DNA from: Paratrimastix pyriformis
Lineage: Eukaryota > Preaxostyla > Paratrimastigidae
DNA length: 64,000 nt
Assembly (NCBI GenBank): GCA_027972325.1
Contig: JAPMOS010000147.1
Coordinates: forward strand, 22,500 to 86,499
Reading direction: 5' to 3'
Shown here in pieces: positions 20,150 to 31,419 of this stretch; within the stretch, counting starts at the first letter, position 1, and each line of letters opens with the position of its first letter. The translations under genes were made by a program, and so were the position numbers. The notes below the pieces were generated by a model. That model was given only the letters and a program-made list of their open reading frames with translations. It did not search any database and had not been told where the DNA came from.

Positions 20150-21436
20150 CAGTATGTCCAACAATAAACTAGCCACCCATAATTTTTTGGTTCCCCGGGC
20201 AAGAGGGGTCCCGGGCTCCGGGGGGCCCCTTGCATTATGCTCAGTGCTCCGCCGTGCCTCAGGTCTGCCATCCACCTCCCCCCAAACGCCTACCCACACC
20301 GAGCACAGGATTGATTTTTTCCATGCCTCGACTTTCTGCCCTCGATCGAGCCCGAGTCGCGGTTTTTGTGCAGCAGGGGCGCACCCGCACCTCGGTGGCA
20401 GCCGAATTGGGAGTGAACCGGCACACTGTCTCACGCTGGGCGGTGCGGGTTGGCGCCGGCCAACCGTTGGCGGACAAGGCTCATCTTGGTCGGACAAGGG
20501 CCACCACCCCGCCCACTGACCGGAAGATGATTTCCCTCTCCATGTCCCCGGCCAAGCCCTCCCTGCGGTCCATTGCTGCACAAGTGAAGACTACGAAGGG
20601 CACTCACCCCTCCCATGAGACTGTTCGCTCGCGCCTCTTCACCGTGGGCCTGCGCTGGGGGGGCAATCCGAAGAAACCCACCCTCACCCCGGCCATCATG
20701 AAGAAACGGCTCGCCTTTGCCCGTGCCAACCTGCACCGTGACTGGAGCTGCGTGCTCTTTTCTGACGAGTGCACCGCCCGCCTGCATGCACAAGCCACGA
20801 AGAGTTGGGGCTACCCTGGGAAGCGCAAGCCTGTCCTCACTGTGAAGCATCCGGCCAAGATTAACCTCCACGGATGCTTCGGTCAGGGTGGATGGGGACG
20901 CCTGTTCTCCTTCCAGGAGAACCTCACTGGCCCCCTCATGGCCCGGATTGTGAGTGATGAGCTTGTGCCCTCTGCCCTCGAGGTGTGCGTTGAGGGCCCC
21001 GAGGGCCGGGTGCTGCTGCACGACAACGATCCCAAGTACCGGTCCCACTTGGTGACGGACCGGGTCGCTGAGGAGAACTTGACCGACATCGGGCTACCCC
21101 CCCAGAGCCCCGACCTCAACCCGATGGAAAACGTGTGGGCACTCCTCAAGAGGAAGCTGCTTGAACGCCACCCCGAAACTCTCGCTGGATTGATCCGGGT
21201 GCTCAAGGCCGAGTGGGCCACCATGGACGCCGACCTCCCCGAAAAGTTGGCCAACTCGATGCCCGACCGACTTCGTGCCGTCATTCGGGCCCACGGTGGC
21301 CACACCAAATACTAAGTGGATGGGTGGAGTCCTTGTGGTGTTGTGCATGCGTGGCACTCAGAAAAATCCCCGGCTCCCTCTTGGTGCACTCGCTCTGACA
21401 TGAAAAGGAGTGGCTCGTTTATTGTTGGACATACTG
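20150..21436 (+). mobile_element. Tc1/mariner-type DNA transposon (copy 2, inside B2)
   Basis: 1,287 bp, the same length as copy 1, with inverted repeats CAGTATGTCCAACAATAAAC and flanking TA (20,148-20,149 and 21,437-21,438). It lies at the same point of the B recombinase as copy 1. Confidence 0.95.
20323..21315 (+). CDS. Tc1/mariner DD34E transposase (identical to copy 1)
   Basis: 330 residues from ATG at 20,323. The protein is identical to that of 7,343-8,335, including the helix-turn-helix and the D, D, E residues with DD34E spacing. Identity without a single substitution implies very recent common ancestry of the two B copies, or gene conversion. Confidence 0.95.
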   Translation: MPRLSALDRARVAVFVQQGRTRTSVAAELGVNRHTVSRWAVRVGAGQPLADKAHLGRTRATTPPTDRKMISLSMSPAKPSLRSIAAQVKTTKGTHPSHETVRSRLFTVGLRWGGNPKKPTLTPAIMKKRLAFARANLHRDWSCVLFSDECTARLHAQATKSWGYPGKRKPVLTVKHPAKINLHGCFGQGGWGRLFSFQENLTGPLMARIVSDELVPSALEVCVEGPEGRVLLHDNDPKYRSHLVTDRVAEENLTDIGLPPQSPDLNPMENVWALLKRKLLERHPETLAGLIRVLKAEWATMDADLPEKLANSMPDRLRAVIRAHGGHTKY

Positions 21437-21764
21437 TAACCTGCCGCTGCCGACAGCTCCGGATGCTTAGGGGCCCAAGCAGGAGCCTCATCTGAGAGCT
21501 TTTTCCGGGCTGTGGGTGTGGGTGTCGCGCGTCCTGGGGCAGGACCTTTCTTGCCCGGGCGGAACAGAGTTCCGTCCACGGGTGTCCCCGCGGCGTTCTG
21601 GGCATCACAGGCCCCGCTCGTGGGTGCTTCCGACCGACCCGGGGGGTTTGTCACACAGGACTCCGGGTGGTGCGTCATGGGAGTGGGGGTGGTGGTGCTC
21701 TTTGAGCGCAGAGACGCTGCCAGCTCGGCTAAGGTCATGTCCTCTCCCGAGTCTGCGTCGACGT

Positions 21765-23810
21765 CTACAGCTCCCTGTCCCACTGTGGGATCAGGGGCTC
21801 GTTGCTCCCCCACCAGGCCTCCGGGTCGTCGAAGATCCGGGCTGGACCCATGGGGTGCAGCTGTCGGTCCTGGAACTTCTGGACGAGGGTGAGATCCGGA
21901 TTGGTGAGTGTCTGCCAACCCCACTCGAGGTGTGCCCTGGCTTGCCGGACTGGGTCCCCGACACCTGTGTCACACAACACTCCCAGTGTGGGGCCCAATT
22001 CCCTTGAGGTTGCGTGTCGTGCCTGCCAGGAATGTGTTCTCCTGCCGTGGTAGGGTCAGGGGTGGTGCCACTGCCATGTGCAGCATCACTGGCCACCACG
22101 GTGCCGATGTCCACACCGGGGTGAGGAGAAGAGCCTCCCCCCGCTGCTCCCTCAACCGTTCCAAGACTCTGAGGATGAGCGAGTACGGTGGGTTTATCCA
22201 CGGCACTTCTGAGGCTAGGTTCTGCCGGAAGAAGTCCACTCCCGCCGCTCCCGGTTCCTTGACCAAGGACCAGAACCGGGGGCACAGGTGGTTTCGCGCC
22301 GATGCAAAGGCGTCCACCGTCGGCTTCGTCCTGAGTTTCACCACCGCCCTGAAGAGGGCTGGGTGGAGCTGGAAATCTTCGGCGTCGACCCACCGCGAGA
22401 GCCTGTCCGCTCTCACGTTGTCGGTGCCGTGAATGTGCTCTGTGGTGAGGGTGATCTGGTGTGTCTGGCAGAACTCCCAGAGTGTTCTCAACCGGGTGTT
22501 GAGCTGCTGGCTCTGTGACTTGAGTCTGCCGACTGACCACACGACAGACGAATTGTCCGAGAACCAAAGTACGGACTTGCCTGTGACCTGTTCCCGGAAC
22601 AGGTGGAGTGACCTGATGCCCGCTTCCAATTCGAGCGGGTTTATTGAACTGATCTCCTGCAGGTCCGTCACTCTCCACAACTCGTGTGCTGGGATGCCCT
22701 GCTCGATGCTCTGTGCCGGAGTCCTCAGCACTGCCCCCCAGCCCATCTCGGCTGCATCCGTGGTCAGGATCAGCTCTGCTGGTGGGGTCCGAAGTGGGGT
22801 GCTGGTGGGGTACTGTGCATGTTCCCACCACTCCAAGTCCCTGTGTGACTCCTCCGAAAGGGTCACCAGTGCGTGCCATCCCCCCTGCGCCTTGATCGCC
22901 GTGGACAGGTCGATGTTCAGGTTGCGCAGGTACAAGCAGGCCGGGCGAATCGTTTCCCTGCATGACGACATGAACCCGATCACCGCTGCCAATGATTTGG
23001 CTTTGATGGTGGTGCACTGTTGGGTGTTGTGCGCCATCTCTCTCACCTTCTGTGCCTTCTCGGGTGGGAGTGAGAGTGTCATCGCTCGAGTGTCGAGGAC
23101 AAACCCCAGGAACTCCAGCATTTGAACTGGTTCCACTTGGGTTTTGTCCCAGCTGATCTCGAACCCGAGTGAGAGAAGGTGACGAAGGAGTGCCAGTGTA
23201 TGCAGCTTGGTCTCCTGTGGTGACCTGCCCAACACCAGGAGGTCGTCGATGTAGTGGACTACCAAGATGCCGTGTCTCCGGGCTTCCTTGATTGCCACTC
23301 TCATGGTCTTTGTAAAGATTCTGGGAGCCACATTCAGGCCGAATGGGAGGGCTTGGAAGCGATATTCCGTGCCCTCCCATTCGACTCCCAGGTATTTCCG
23401 GTGAGGTGGAAAGATCGGGATGTGAAAGTATGCATGTTTCAAGTCGATCTTGGTGGCCCACATCATGGGCTCCACCACGGCCCTCACCGTCTTCCACCCC
23501 TCCATTTTGAAGGAGGGGCAGAAGATGAAGTGATTCAAGGCGGTGAGGTCCAGGATCAACCTCCATTTCCCGCCGGGCTTGGGCCGCCCAAAATGGGAGA
23601 TCTCATCCCTTTGTCCGACCCCCTGGATCGTTTTCAGTGCCGATATCCCAAGGTACTCCTGGACCACCGCCTCCAAGCCCAGTTTCTCCTCCCCACCAAG
23701 TGGTAAGGGTCCCGGGACCACGTCCCCGGGTTGGGTGGGGTCCCTTGAACGGGATGTGAAACCCTTCCGATACCACCTGTGCCACTTCCCGAGGTGGTCT
23801 GAGGGCCAAC
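21765..23810 (-). pseudogene. Family B RT / RNase H / methyltransferase-like polyprotein (one to two frameshifts)
   Basis: From upstream to downstream: LALRPPREVAQVV (about 23,805), a shift near 23,720, then ISHFGRPKPGGKWRLILDLT, ATKIDLKHAYFHIPIF, VHYIDDLLVLG (catalytic, about 23,250), LTTDAAEMGWGA (about 22,760), LWFSDNSSVVWS, NVRADRLSRWVDAED and WINPPYSLI (about 22,190). A shift near 22,000 precedes the last 77 codons. This copy supplies the N-terminal RT part missing from B1. The YIDD box, the RNase H region and the NPPY box all agree with a DIRS-type polyprotein. Confidence 0.88.
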
Positions 23811-25430
23811 CACTCCTCCCGGTGCCGAGCCAGCCTGCCTGCCAGTGGTCCCCGAGGTGGGTGCTGTGCCAGCAGCCGCAGTTTGGCCTGCTCCCGGTCC
23901 CATTGAGGGTCCAGTCCGAGAAGGAAGGGTCCCTCCCCCCCAGGGGTTAGGACTGTCCCTCCCCCCGAGCTGAGCCCCTTGGGCCGTGTTATGGGGTGAG
24001 GCAGAGTTTCCCCTGAGGGGTGGGGGTGAGTGGGTTCCCGAGTTGGGTGCCTGCCCTCCCGGGACTTGGCACCCTCCTCCGGTCCCGTGACGGGTTGTGG
24101 GGGAGAGCGGGAACAAGACGGGGCGGAGGGGTGAGGGAGTGCATGAAGGGTGGTGCAGGTGTGCTGGACAGACTGCTGCCGCCCTCCCTTGCTCTGGTCC
24201 CACTCCCGGGCCAGGTAGGTCTTGCCCTGCCATTTGATCTGGCCGTTTTGGGGTTACTTTTATCGGCGCCACCCCCAGGGGCGCCTAGTTCCCCCCCACC
24301 CCCCGCACCCGTACCGGAGGGGTGGTGGGGACGCGAGTCGCTGCCTCCGCCACTGAGGTGCATGAGCTTCACCGCCAACGCTAGCGGAACGTGTGAGTGG
24401 GTGTTTCCGGGACCCTGCCTCGCAGACCTCCCCGCGTGTCCCCGCATTGGGGAGTGTGACCGCCTCTGACTGTGTATCGGTCCGTCTCGGGTTCACAAAC
24501 CCCTCGCCCAAGGTCGGCGGATCCTTCTCGCCGGTCTCTGTGTAGCCCCCACGTTCGGGACCTCCTTGGGTGACGCTCGCCCCGCTGAGGTGACGACGCT
24601 AACCTGGGGTGTGAGTTGCTGTTCCGAGTCCCCAACCTCGCAGACCTCCATGAGGGTTTCAGGTTTGCCCGACGAGATCGCCTCCGCATGTCCTTCCGTC
24701 AGCACCGTGTGCTGCCCCTCTTCTCCGGTGAGTGCCTGCCTCACCTGGGGTAATGTCCTCGCGCGGAGGGTTCCGGTGGGTAGTGTTCCCATGCCGCGAG
24801 TCTCCCTGGGTGATGTTCCCTCCATCGACCCGTCAGAGCCTGGACTGGACCCCCAGGCCCGCCCCGACTGCCCCACGGGCTTTGTTGCCTTGTCCTGCTC
24901 TGAGTGTGAGAGTGACTGTGCGGTAGGGCTCATACAGACTGCCTCTCCGAGTGCTGGCGACGACGCCTGCGAGGGTGTGATCACCGGTGCTGATACGTCC
25001 GGTGCCGGTGGAACTGGTGCAGAAGTTGTTTCCAGTTTAGCCACGGTTGTGCCGAGTGGAACACCACAAGGACTGGCTTCCCGGACCAAAGACTGATGAG
25101 TATCGAGTATTTCAGCATTGTGCGGTGCGAGTTGGTGAGCAGCAGACCCTTCACCTTTTTCTTCTTGTTGATTGTAACGTGTCTCTTGGCAAGACAACGC
25201 CACGGAGCGAGGAAAAGGAGGGGCTGCACCCGAATTGAATGCCAATGAGCCTTCTGTGACCCCAGTTGGTTGTGGGCTCTGTGATGATAAGGCCAACGAG
25301 GTTGGTCGAAAAGCGTGCGCCAACGGAGGACCCGAGGGCAGACAAAATTCTGGGGACAGAAAGTGGGTTTTCTTGCGCCGTCTTGACTTTGGAATAACCC
25401 AGAGGTAGTCCGTGCTGTTTGACTTGGTGT
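23811..25430 (-). other. Family B Pro/Ser/Thr-rich linker between gag and RT
   Basis: Long frames on the minus strand (for example 24,493-25,617) encode low-complexity Pro/Ser/Thr/Gly-rich sequence with no domain. It may be the Gag C-terminus or the N-terminal part of the polyprotein. The frame cannot be fixed because of probable indels. Confidence 0.4.
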
Positions 25431-26355
25431 TTTGGGAGTGCCCGTGTCCACACCCAGTGTGGCAGAGGAGGCCATGGGCAGACCCGGGTTTAGTGGCTTT
25501 TTCCTGGCCTCGGTGGCCGTCGTGGCTTTGTTCTTCAAAGCCTCCAGCTCGCTGGCCTCGATGATGCAGGCCTCGGGCATCTTCGTCCCGTCCTCCAGCC
25601 GGCACAGTGGGCGCCACTCGCTCCGGCGGAGGTCGCTAAGGGTCCTCGTCGTTTTCCTTGAGGGCATCCAGAGCCAGGATGCCAAGGTTTCGAGCGGCCT
25701 CGAATGAGAGCTCAGACGGCGATGATGCCGTCGAAAGGTTGGCGAGTGCCACCAGAGTCTGTAGAGGGCGCATAGCGGAGAACACCCTGCTGTAGCCCGA
25801 GCCAGCGCACTGTCCCGTTGAGTCGCCGCCTTCCGCAGGTCTGGATCAATGAGGCGTAAGGCACTCACTGGTGGTGCAACTGCAGGATCGGCCTTGCCTT
25901 GGTCTCGAAAGTTGGGAAACGCGCGGCCGACGTGAACAACGCGAGCGAATTCCTCTTGTGTCGGTGCTTCGTGTTGAAGACGATTGAATTGCAGCCCCAG
26001 CATCTGCAAAGTCTGTGCTTCTCTTTCTGGTAAGGTTGGAGGAGTCACCACCTTTTGTAGGGGCCTCCTTCGCAAAGATGTCCGGTAACTTGGCCGTTGG
26101 TTTGAAATAGATCTGTTGGAGAGTATCGAAGTAGTATTGTCCGACTTCCTCTTGATCTTGATCGCTTTCACCTTCTTTTTCTTCAGGATTTGTTGCACCC
26201 AACAGAGAGCTGTCACCCTCCGCTCCAGTGTCGCCTTCAGGGTCAGGAGGTTGGGTTTGGGGGCCAGGGTTGGCCGGATGTTCAGGGTCAAGGGCGGGCC
26301 CCTGTTGCTGCTGGGTCTGTTGTTGTGGTGTTGCTTGTTGATCTGCTTGATCCAT
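25431..26355 (-). pseudogene. Family B Gag-like protein (frameshifted)
   Basis: ATG at 26,355 (MDQADQQATPQQQTQQQQG), shortly after the 5' terminal repeat. The N-terminus is Gln/Pro-rich, then acidic (EEKEGESDQDQEEVGQYYFD). A helical region (REAQTLQMLGLQFNRLQHEA, PAVAPPVSALRLIDPDLRKA) lies after a frameshift near 26,030, and another shift lies near 25,650. No zinc knuckle or protease is seen. Family D Gag has a similar plan (Gln-rich start, helical middle). Gag identity is inferred from position and composition. Confidence 0.6.
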
Positions 26356-26400
26356 TCTTTGCCCAATAGGGATGCGTCTTGAAGCGTGCGAAACGCAAAG

Positions 26401-26560
26401 GGCGGGGTACACTATCCGTGTCAGCTGACATGGAATTTCTTTCTATTTGTGGTCAGTGCCGCTTTTTGCGTTGCCTGACGTGATGTCTATTTTCCTGGGG
26501 GTTTGGGAAGATGAAGGTCGTCGAGATTGATTACTCGTTCGCCGAGGCTCCGAGGCTGAA
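26401..26560 (-). repeat. Family B 5' inverted terminal repeat (B2)
   Basis: On the plus strand TGTCAGCTGACA, GGTCAGTGCCGC, CCTGGGGGTTTGGGAAG, ending CTCCGAGGCTGAA at 26,560. It matches the 3' repeat except for the outermost about 45 bp, which differ between the ends. Confidence 0.85.
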
Positions 26561-27970
26561 TGGCGTAGCGCAAGTCTGTTTGGATTTGCGTTCGCCCCTC
26601 ATTTGGACCTCATTTTGAGTCTCATTCTCTGGCAGTCCTTCACCCTTTCAACCAAACGCTTCGTCTTGTGTGAGCTGGACACTGTTATTTTAGTGCGGTC
26701 TTTCAAAGCGGGTTTGCCAAGCACTGCACTCATTCTCGGACGCTCGAAATGCTCATTCTTCTTTAGTTCCGCTTCTTTCGCCCAACTCCCCCCTTTTTTC
26801 TTGGAAAACATGCGGGTCCCCTCTTTTTCGGCGGACTATTTTGCAAAGTCTGGGTCTTGGGTCTCGCTCATTCTGGAATGCTCTCGGCTTGAAGATGACT
26901 GAAAGAAAACTCCTGCGAGTCGGGTTCGAGGGCCCTCAATAAACGGCCGGGCCACTTGAAGGAAGTTTGGTCAGTCCGCACTTCACTCATAATCTCGGAA
27001 TGCTCATTCTCCGACAGCTCGAAGTTCTCTCCCGCACCCGTTCGGGCGCACCTTGGGCACTCATCGGCCATGAGCGGACGACAAGTACCGTCGGTCGCCT
27101 TCAGGTCATTCAACTGGAAATTCTCGCAAGCGTGCGCGATGGTCAAAGGAAGTGAACCCCTTCCGCATGAACGGTACAATGCGGGAAAGTGCATCCCCCG
27201 GGACTTGACAACCGTTGGGGGACTCGGGGGGGGGGTGTGAGGAGCCCCTTGTTCAAGAAACCCATGAGGGCATGCTTCCCCGTCCGGCGGAGGCATCATG
27301 CGTTCCCAATCAATGCTGAGGAACTGTGCTGAATCAGGGGACCTTCACTCATGGCCTCCAGGGCGAGTGAGTCTGTCCCCGATGGGGCGCGAGTCCCGTG
27401 CCTCCGGGTCTCCCGCGACGGGGGCTGTGTAGTAGTACTCCGGCTGTTGGGCGATGACCGGTGATACCAATTTTGAGCTCGCCCCAACTCGATGTGACGA
27501 GGGCGGGCGTCCCATGACGCTCATGCTTGCAATCGGCGCGCATGACGCACGAGCACATTGTCAATGAGAGAGTTCAAGCCGTGTTGTCCAAAAAGGAAGA
27601 TCACCGCATTCAGCGTAACCTGGCGGGTGCCTGGGGGAAGCTCCCGCCCCGCGACTTGCCACCTGGTAATGAGGTGCTGATTTGCAGAGGCTCCTCTCCA
27701 CAGTATCTGAGTGGTCTGTCACCAAGACCACGCGTCCCAGTCCGAGCAAGCAAGTCCCGCGCGCCTTGAGCAACCCATCACGCAGTTCAAACCCGGATGG
27801 GAACCCGGCGGGTTGTGCCAGAGCGATCGGAAGAGAAGCCTTCCGAGTCTGTGAGGGTGGTCAACGTGTTCTCCTCAGACTCGAGTGCGCGTTGTCCCGC
27901 GAAAGTGACCAATATATCCGGGCCAAGGGAATGCGCCACCCGGAAGATCATCCAGAGTTTCATTCTCCTT
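26561..27970 (+). other. Family C3 segment, no confident gene
   Basis: 26,561-27,130 is the inverted counterpart of 51,866-52,437. 27,131-27,970 has no counterpart in C2. Short frames occur on both strands with no recognised domain. Confidence 0.5.
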
Positions 27971-27979
27971 CAGAGGCGT

Positions 27980-28371
27980 AATGCCCGAGAGGCGCAATGA
28001 CCGAGAGATGCAATGCAGAGCCAGGTGCAGTGCCAGAGAGGCGCAATGCCCGAGGTGCGGAACTTCCCCACCCCCTGGTCAGTCACACGCCGAAGGGTGG
28101 TGCGTGCTGCCCGCGGCGCGTCATGTCCGCGGTGCGTCATGCCCGCGGTGCGTCATGTCCGCGGTGCGTCATGTCCGCGGTGCGTCATGCCCGCGGTGCG
28201 TCATGCCCGCGGTGCGCCATGCCCGCGGTGCGTCATGCCCGCGGTGCGTCATGCCCGCGGTGCGTCATGTCCGCGGTGCGTCATGCCCGCGGTGCGTCAT
28301 GTCCGCGGTGCGTCATGCCCGCGGTGCGTCATGCCCGCGGTGCGCCATGTCCGCGGTGCGCCATGCCCGAC
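27980..28371 (+). repeat. 16-bp minisatellite arrays of family C3
   Basis: A few units of GAGGCGCAATGCCCGA (27,980-28,060), a spacer (GGAACTTCCCCACCCCC region), then about 16 units of GCGGTGCGTCATGCCC (28,115-28,371). The two unit types are variants of one sequence. The arrays encode Cys/Arg/Pro-rich spurious frames. Confidence 0.85.
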
Positions 28372-30033
28372 GGTCCCCTGGCAAATCCGTGTGGGTACGG
28401 GGCGCGCGTTTCGGGCTGAACACAGTGACCGAAGGCAAAAACTGAGTGGTGAGTGGCGATGCCCCGCCTCTTGTGCAGACCACGTCCGAGTTCCACAGTG
28501 GTTCCAAAATGTACCGAGGGAGCGTCACAACCTCGCGACCCTGCACATGGTGGATCCACGGGCTGACCACCTTGGGTCGAGCTCACATTGGCCATCCAGT
28601 CTCCCCGGGCACCCCACAAACAGCCGTACCGGCCGAGAAATACCCCGTCAACTTTCAGGCGCGACAGGGGGGCCGACTGCCTTGGCAGCAGCAGAGGGAA
28701 AGTCCGTCGGAATGTTCTCTCTCCTTCCTCATTGTGTGACACACCAGTCGCAGCACCCATGTGCACCTTCCTGTCCCTGCCCATCACTCCGTCTCATCCC
28801 ATCCCCTGCTCCAAGGGACATGATGGGGGGGCTCCGTCCCGGGAGGGCGAGCACCCCTGTCTTGGACCCATCACGATCACTCCTGCTTGGGGTCACTCTG
28901 TCCATTCATAAACGAGACTGAGGGCTACTGCGCACTTGACCGCGGTGCCCACAGCGAGGTGGCATTATTCCATCGAATTTCTGCTCCACTGGGGAGCTGC
29001 CCGTAGTAGAGAGTTCACACCTCACACACGGACACTCATTACCAAGAGCATTTGGTTTGGCGAACATGTGCTTGTCTGCGCCCACACCGGGCACGGATGC
29101 TCACACAGACCACTCTCACTGGGTCAGAAACAACAACAGACTGCGAGACCATACCCCGGGAGAAGACATGCTCTTCGGCGTCAGGAACAGGCGCTCATAC
29201 TTATGCACCCACGGGTCTCACACACTGTCGAGGCACCAGCAAAGCTGGCGGTCAGGTCAGAAACAACTTTGGGACTTCGGCACTGCTAGGTGTAGAGAAT
29301 GGAGATAGTTCACTGACCGCCAGCAAGCTTAATAGTTTTCACTTCTTTCCTCAGTGGGTGCTCGTCTGATATCATGTGCGCTGTCACACCCACACCTGAG
29401 GGTGGGTCTGTGCTTGCCTATGACCGTCACCCCAATACTGGGACCTTGGCAGACTTGCACCGCTGGCTTTCTCATGAGGGCGATCCGTTGTATATCCGAA
29501 TGCCCTATGCCAATGGGTGTATATATCCACAGGGGTATGTTTACCCACTCATGCCTCCGCGGCCACAATGAAGGGCGGTGCCGCGAGTGTGTCTTTGCAC
29601 TCATCAGCCAGTGCGTGTTCACGGGCACACCCACACTGTTACCCGGTGGGGGTGTCCTTGAGGGCGGCCTTGCTGGCCTATGGTGCACTGCTACACGGCA
29701 GCACCAAGAGTTGGTGCTTTTCTGGGGCGGGCTTGTGTGCTCATCATGTCCTTGGATCTGTCCTGGCAGACCATCGTCTGGGGCGGGCCTGAGTGCGCCC
29801 AGCATGCCCCCTGGATGCACTCTCACGCCAGTAGCATTATCACAGCACCATCACCACCACACGCTCCATCAGTTTGACGTTTTCTCGGGGCGAAACCTGT
29901 GTGCGCATCGGGTCCTGGTACACCAGGACATCCGTTTGATGCGTCTGGGGTCGGACCTGGGTGTGCACTCTCACACACCAACAGCATCATCAGTACCACC
30001 AGTGCGGTGATTTTTCAGGGCGGGCCTGTGTGC
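28372..30033 (+). other. Family C3 segment with diverged C tandem repeat
   Basis: 28,780-28,990 is the inverted match of about 44,440-44,620. 29,000-29,700 is a diverged relative of C1 1,830-2,480. 29,730-30,030 carries the GGCGGGCCTG tandem repeat. No gene supported. Confidence 0.5.
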
Positions 30034-30216
30034 GTGTGTGTGTGTGTGTGTGATACTTCCCGGCTTGCGCCGAGTCCGGAATCGGGCCGAAGCCCGCGGG
30101 TGACATGATCCCCCCCGGGCCGCCTTCCCGCAGGACAAGTCCTGCAGAAAGAGCACCCCAGGGAGTTCATGGGTCGGCTACCGTCCCTCCAGGGGCGGTC
30201 TCCGCCGACTTCCGGA

Positions 30217-31400
30217 CTACAGCTCTTCTTTCATTCCTGCCTCGAATTTTTCGCACTTCTTCCTTTGCTGAATCGCTATGAGCATCGTTTTCCTGATTCC
30301 TGCCAGCTCGCTTCCCACCTCCTTTTGAGTGTCTTCATCCACAATTCCCATTTCCGCTGCCAGTCTACATGCATTCGCGTATTCCATCTTAAAACCGCAC
30401 TTCGCTCTCAACCTCCTCATCACCTTCGTCACCACCGCCTCCGATATCCCCCTCCAGTTGTAAAGCGCTTCCCCATCTCTCGGGCGGCCCTCATAGTTTA
30501 CCTGCACCATGCAACTCCCGGCCTCCTTCCTCAACATCGCCTCCAAAGCCCACAACGGGGCTGGATCCATCGGGAATCTCTCCCTAGCCCGCCCATTCTC
30601 AAACATCAGAATCCCCACATCAAACCGCACCTTCCCCACCACTTTCCTCCCGGTGCGCCAGAAACTCGGCTCCCAAAAGGCAAACCCACCCTCCTGGATG
30701 ATGAAAAGCTCACGCATCTGAATGTCCCCCTTGATCGCCAAGCTCACACCGTGCTTCGGCTCACTCCCCGGCTGGATTCTGTTCGCTTTCCCTTCCCCGT
30801 ACGGCACAATAACAATGCATCTAAACGCTCTTTTCCCTCCTCTACCAATCGGACTCTCCGCCCACTCTCCAATTGCTCGGAAAAACCGATCCATCTCCTC
30901 CTGGGGGTTATATTCCGGATTCGCATAAATCAACAAGTCCCGATTCTCCTTAAATAGCCCGTACCCATCCACCGAACCTCCCAGGAACCAGTCTTCCTTA
31001 CTCGGCGTTCTATACTCTGGGAAACTGAGATCCGCATTCCCTGGGTGCGAAAACGCCATCACCGTTAGGCTTCCCGCCTGCCTCAGCAACGAAGATATAG
31101 TGTGGGAGTCGTCCATTGGTTCCTCAGCGTACTCATATGCGTCCGCCCCTCCTTTACTGTCGTGCTTTTCCCTTCCTCATATCGGTCACACATCTCAGCT
31201 ACCTCTGTCGAGAACCTTTCCCAAAAACTGTCCCATGTTCTCGCCCGAAACCATCTCCCCCGGGACCTCTCCATCAATTGCCATAGCCTCACCTTCGTGA
31301 TCTGCCTGCCCCTTATCTTCACACACTCGCCCATCGGCTCTACCCACTTCTCCTCGAGCAGCTGGTCCGGGTCTTCAGCTCCTCCGCCTTGTCCAACCAC
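30217..31400 (-). CDS. LINE2 C-terminal extension, unknown
   Basis: A frame of 299 codons (30,217-31,116) plus an overlapping upstream frame (31,083-31,400). Ordinary globular composition (SEPKHGVSLAIKGDIQMREL, MRRLRAKCGFKMEYANACRL). It follows the CCHC finger and precedes the 3' hairpin. An ordered region of this size after the finger is unusual for a LINE. No family recognised. Confidence 0.5.
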
Positions 31401-31419
31401 TCAATTAGCTTCACTGCAT

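Larger units (their letters stand above)
19160..21764 (-). pseudogene. Family B tyrosine recombinase, catalytic residues present, split by Tc1
   Basis: The N-terminal extension (21,437-21,764) precedes Tc1 (20,150-21,436). The core-binding domain and first catalytic Arg (EIAGLRVMDTTS) lie at 19,690-20,140. After a frameshift, the catalytic domain follows to about 19,160, with HSIRSAA (the HxxR box, about 19,330) and the Tyr in STYQMHYGR (about 19,232). Unlike B1 this copy keeps the full catalytic core. Tc1 in the N-terminal region and one frameshift prevent expression as a single protein. It would integrate circular B DNA without target duplication. Confidence 0.85.
17944..26560 (-). mobile_element. 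DIRS-like retroelement family B, copy B2 (near-complete, 8,617 bp with Tc1)
   Basis: Ends are exact. C sequence GACGACACGTTC stops at 17,943 and TGGCGTAGCGC resumes at 26,561, while C2 reads across without interruption at 52,437/52,438. No target duplication. Order on the minus strand: 5' terminal repeat, gag, Pro-rich linker, RT/RNase H/methyltransferase-like, YR (with Tc1), ICR, Arg/Gly-rich frame, 3' terminal repeat. Confidence 0.92.
15494..30033 (+). mobile_element. Non-autonomous DIRS-like element family C, copy C3 (3' truncated, hosts E2 and B2)
   Basis: It begins with the family C 5' end TTCTCCTTCACGAG at 15,494, inside LINE1. It is interrupted by E2 (16,118-17,544) and B2 (17,944-26,560), and ends near 30,033 at the (GT)n tail of LINE2. 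Its remaining sequence corresponds to 53,446 down to about 51,050 and 45,400 down to about 43,000 in C2. The C 3' third (ICR and 3' terminal repeat) is missing. Confidence 0.75.
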
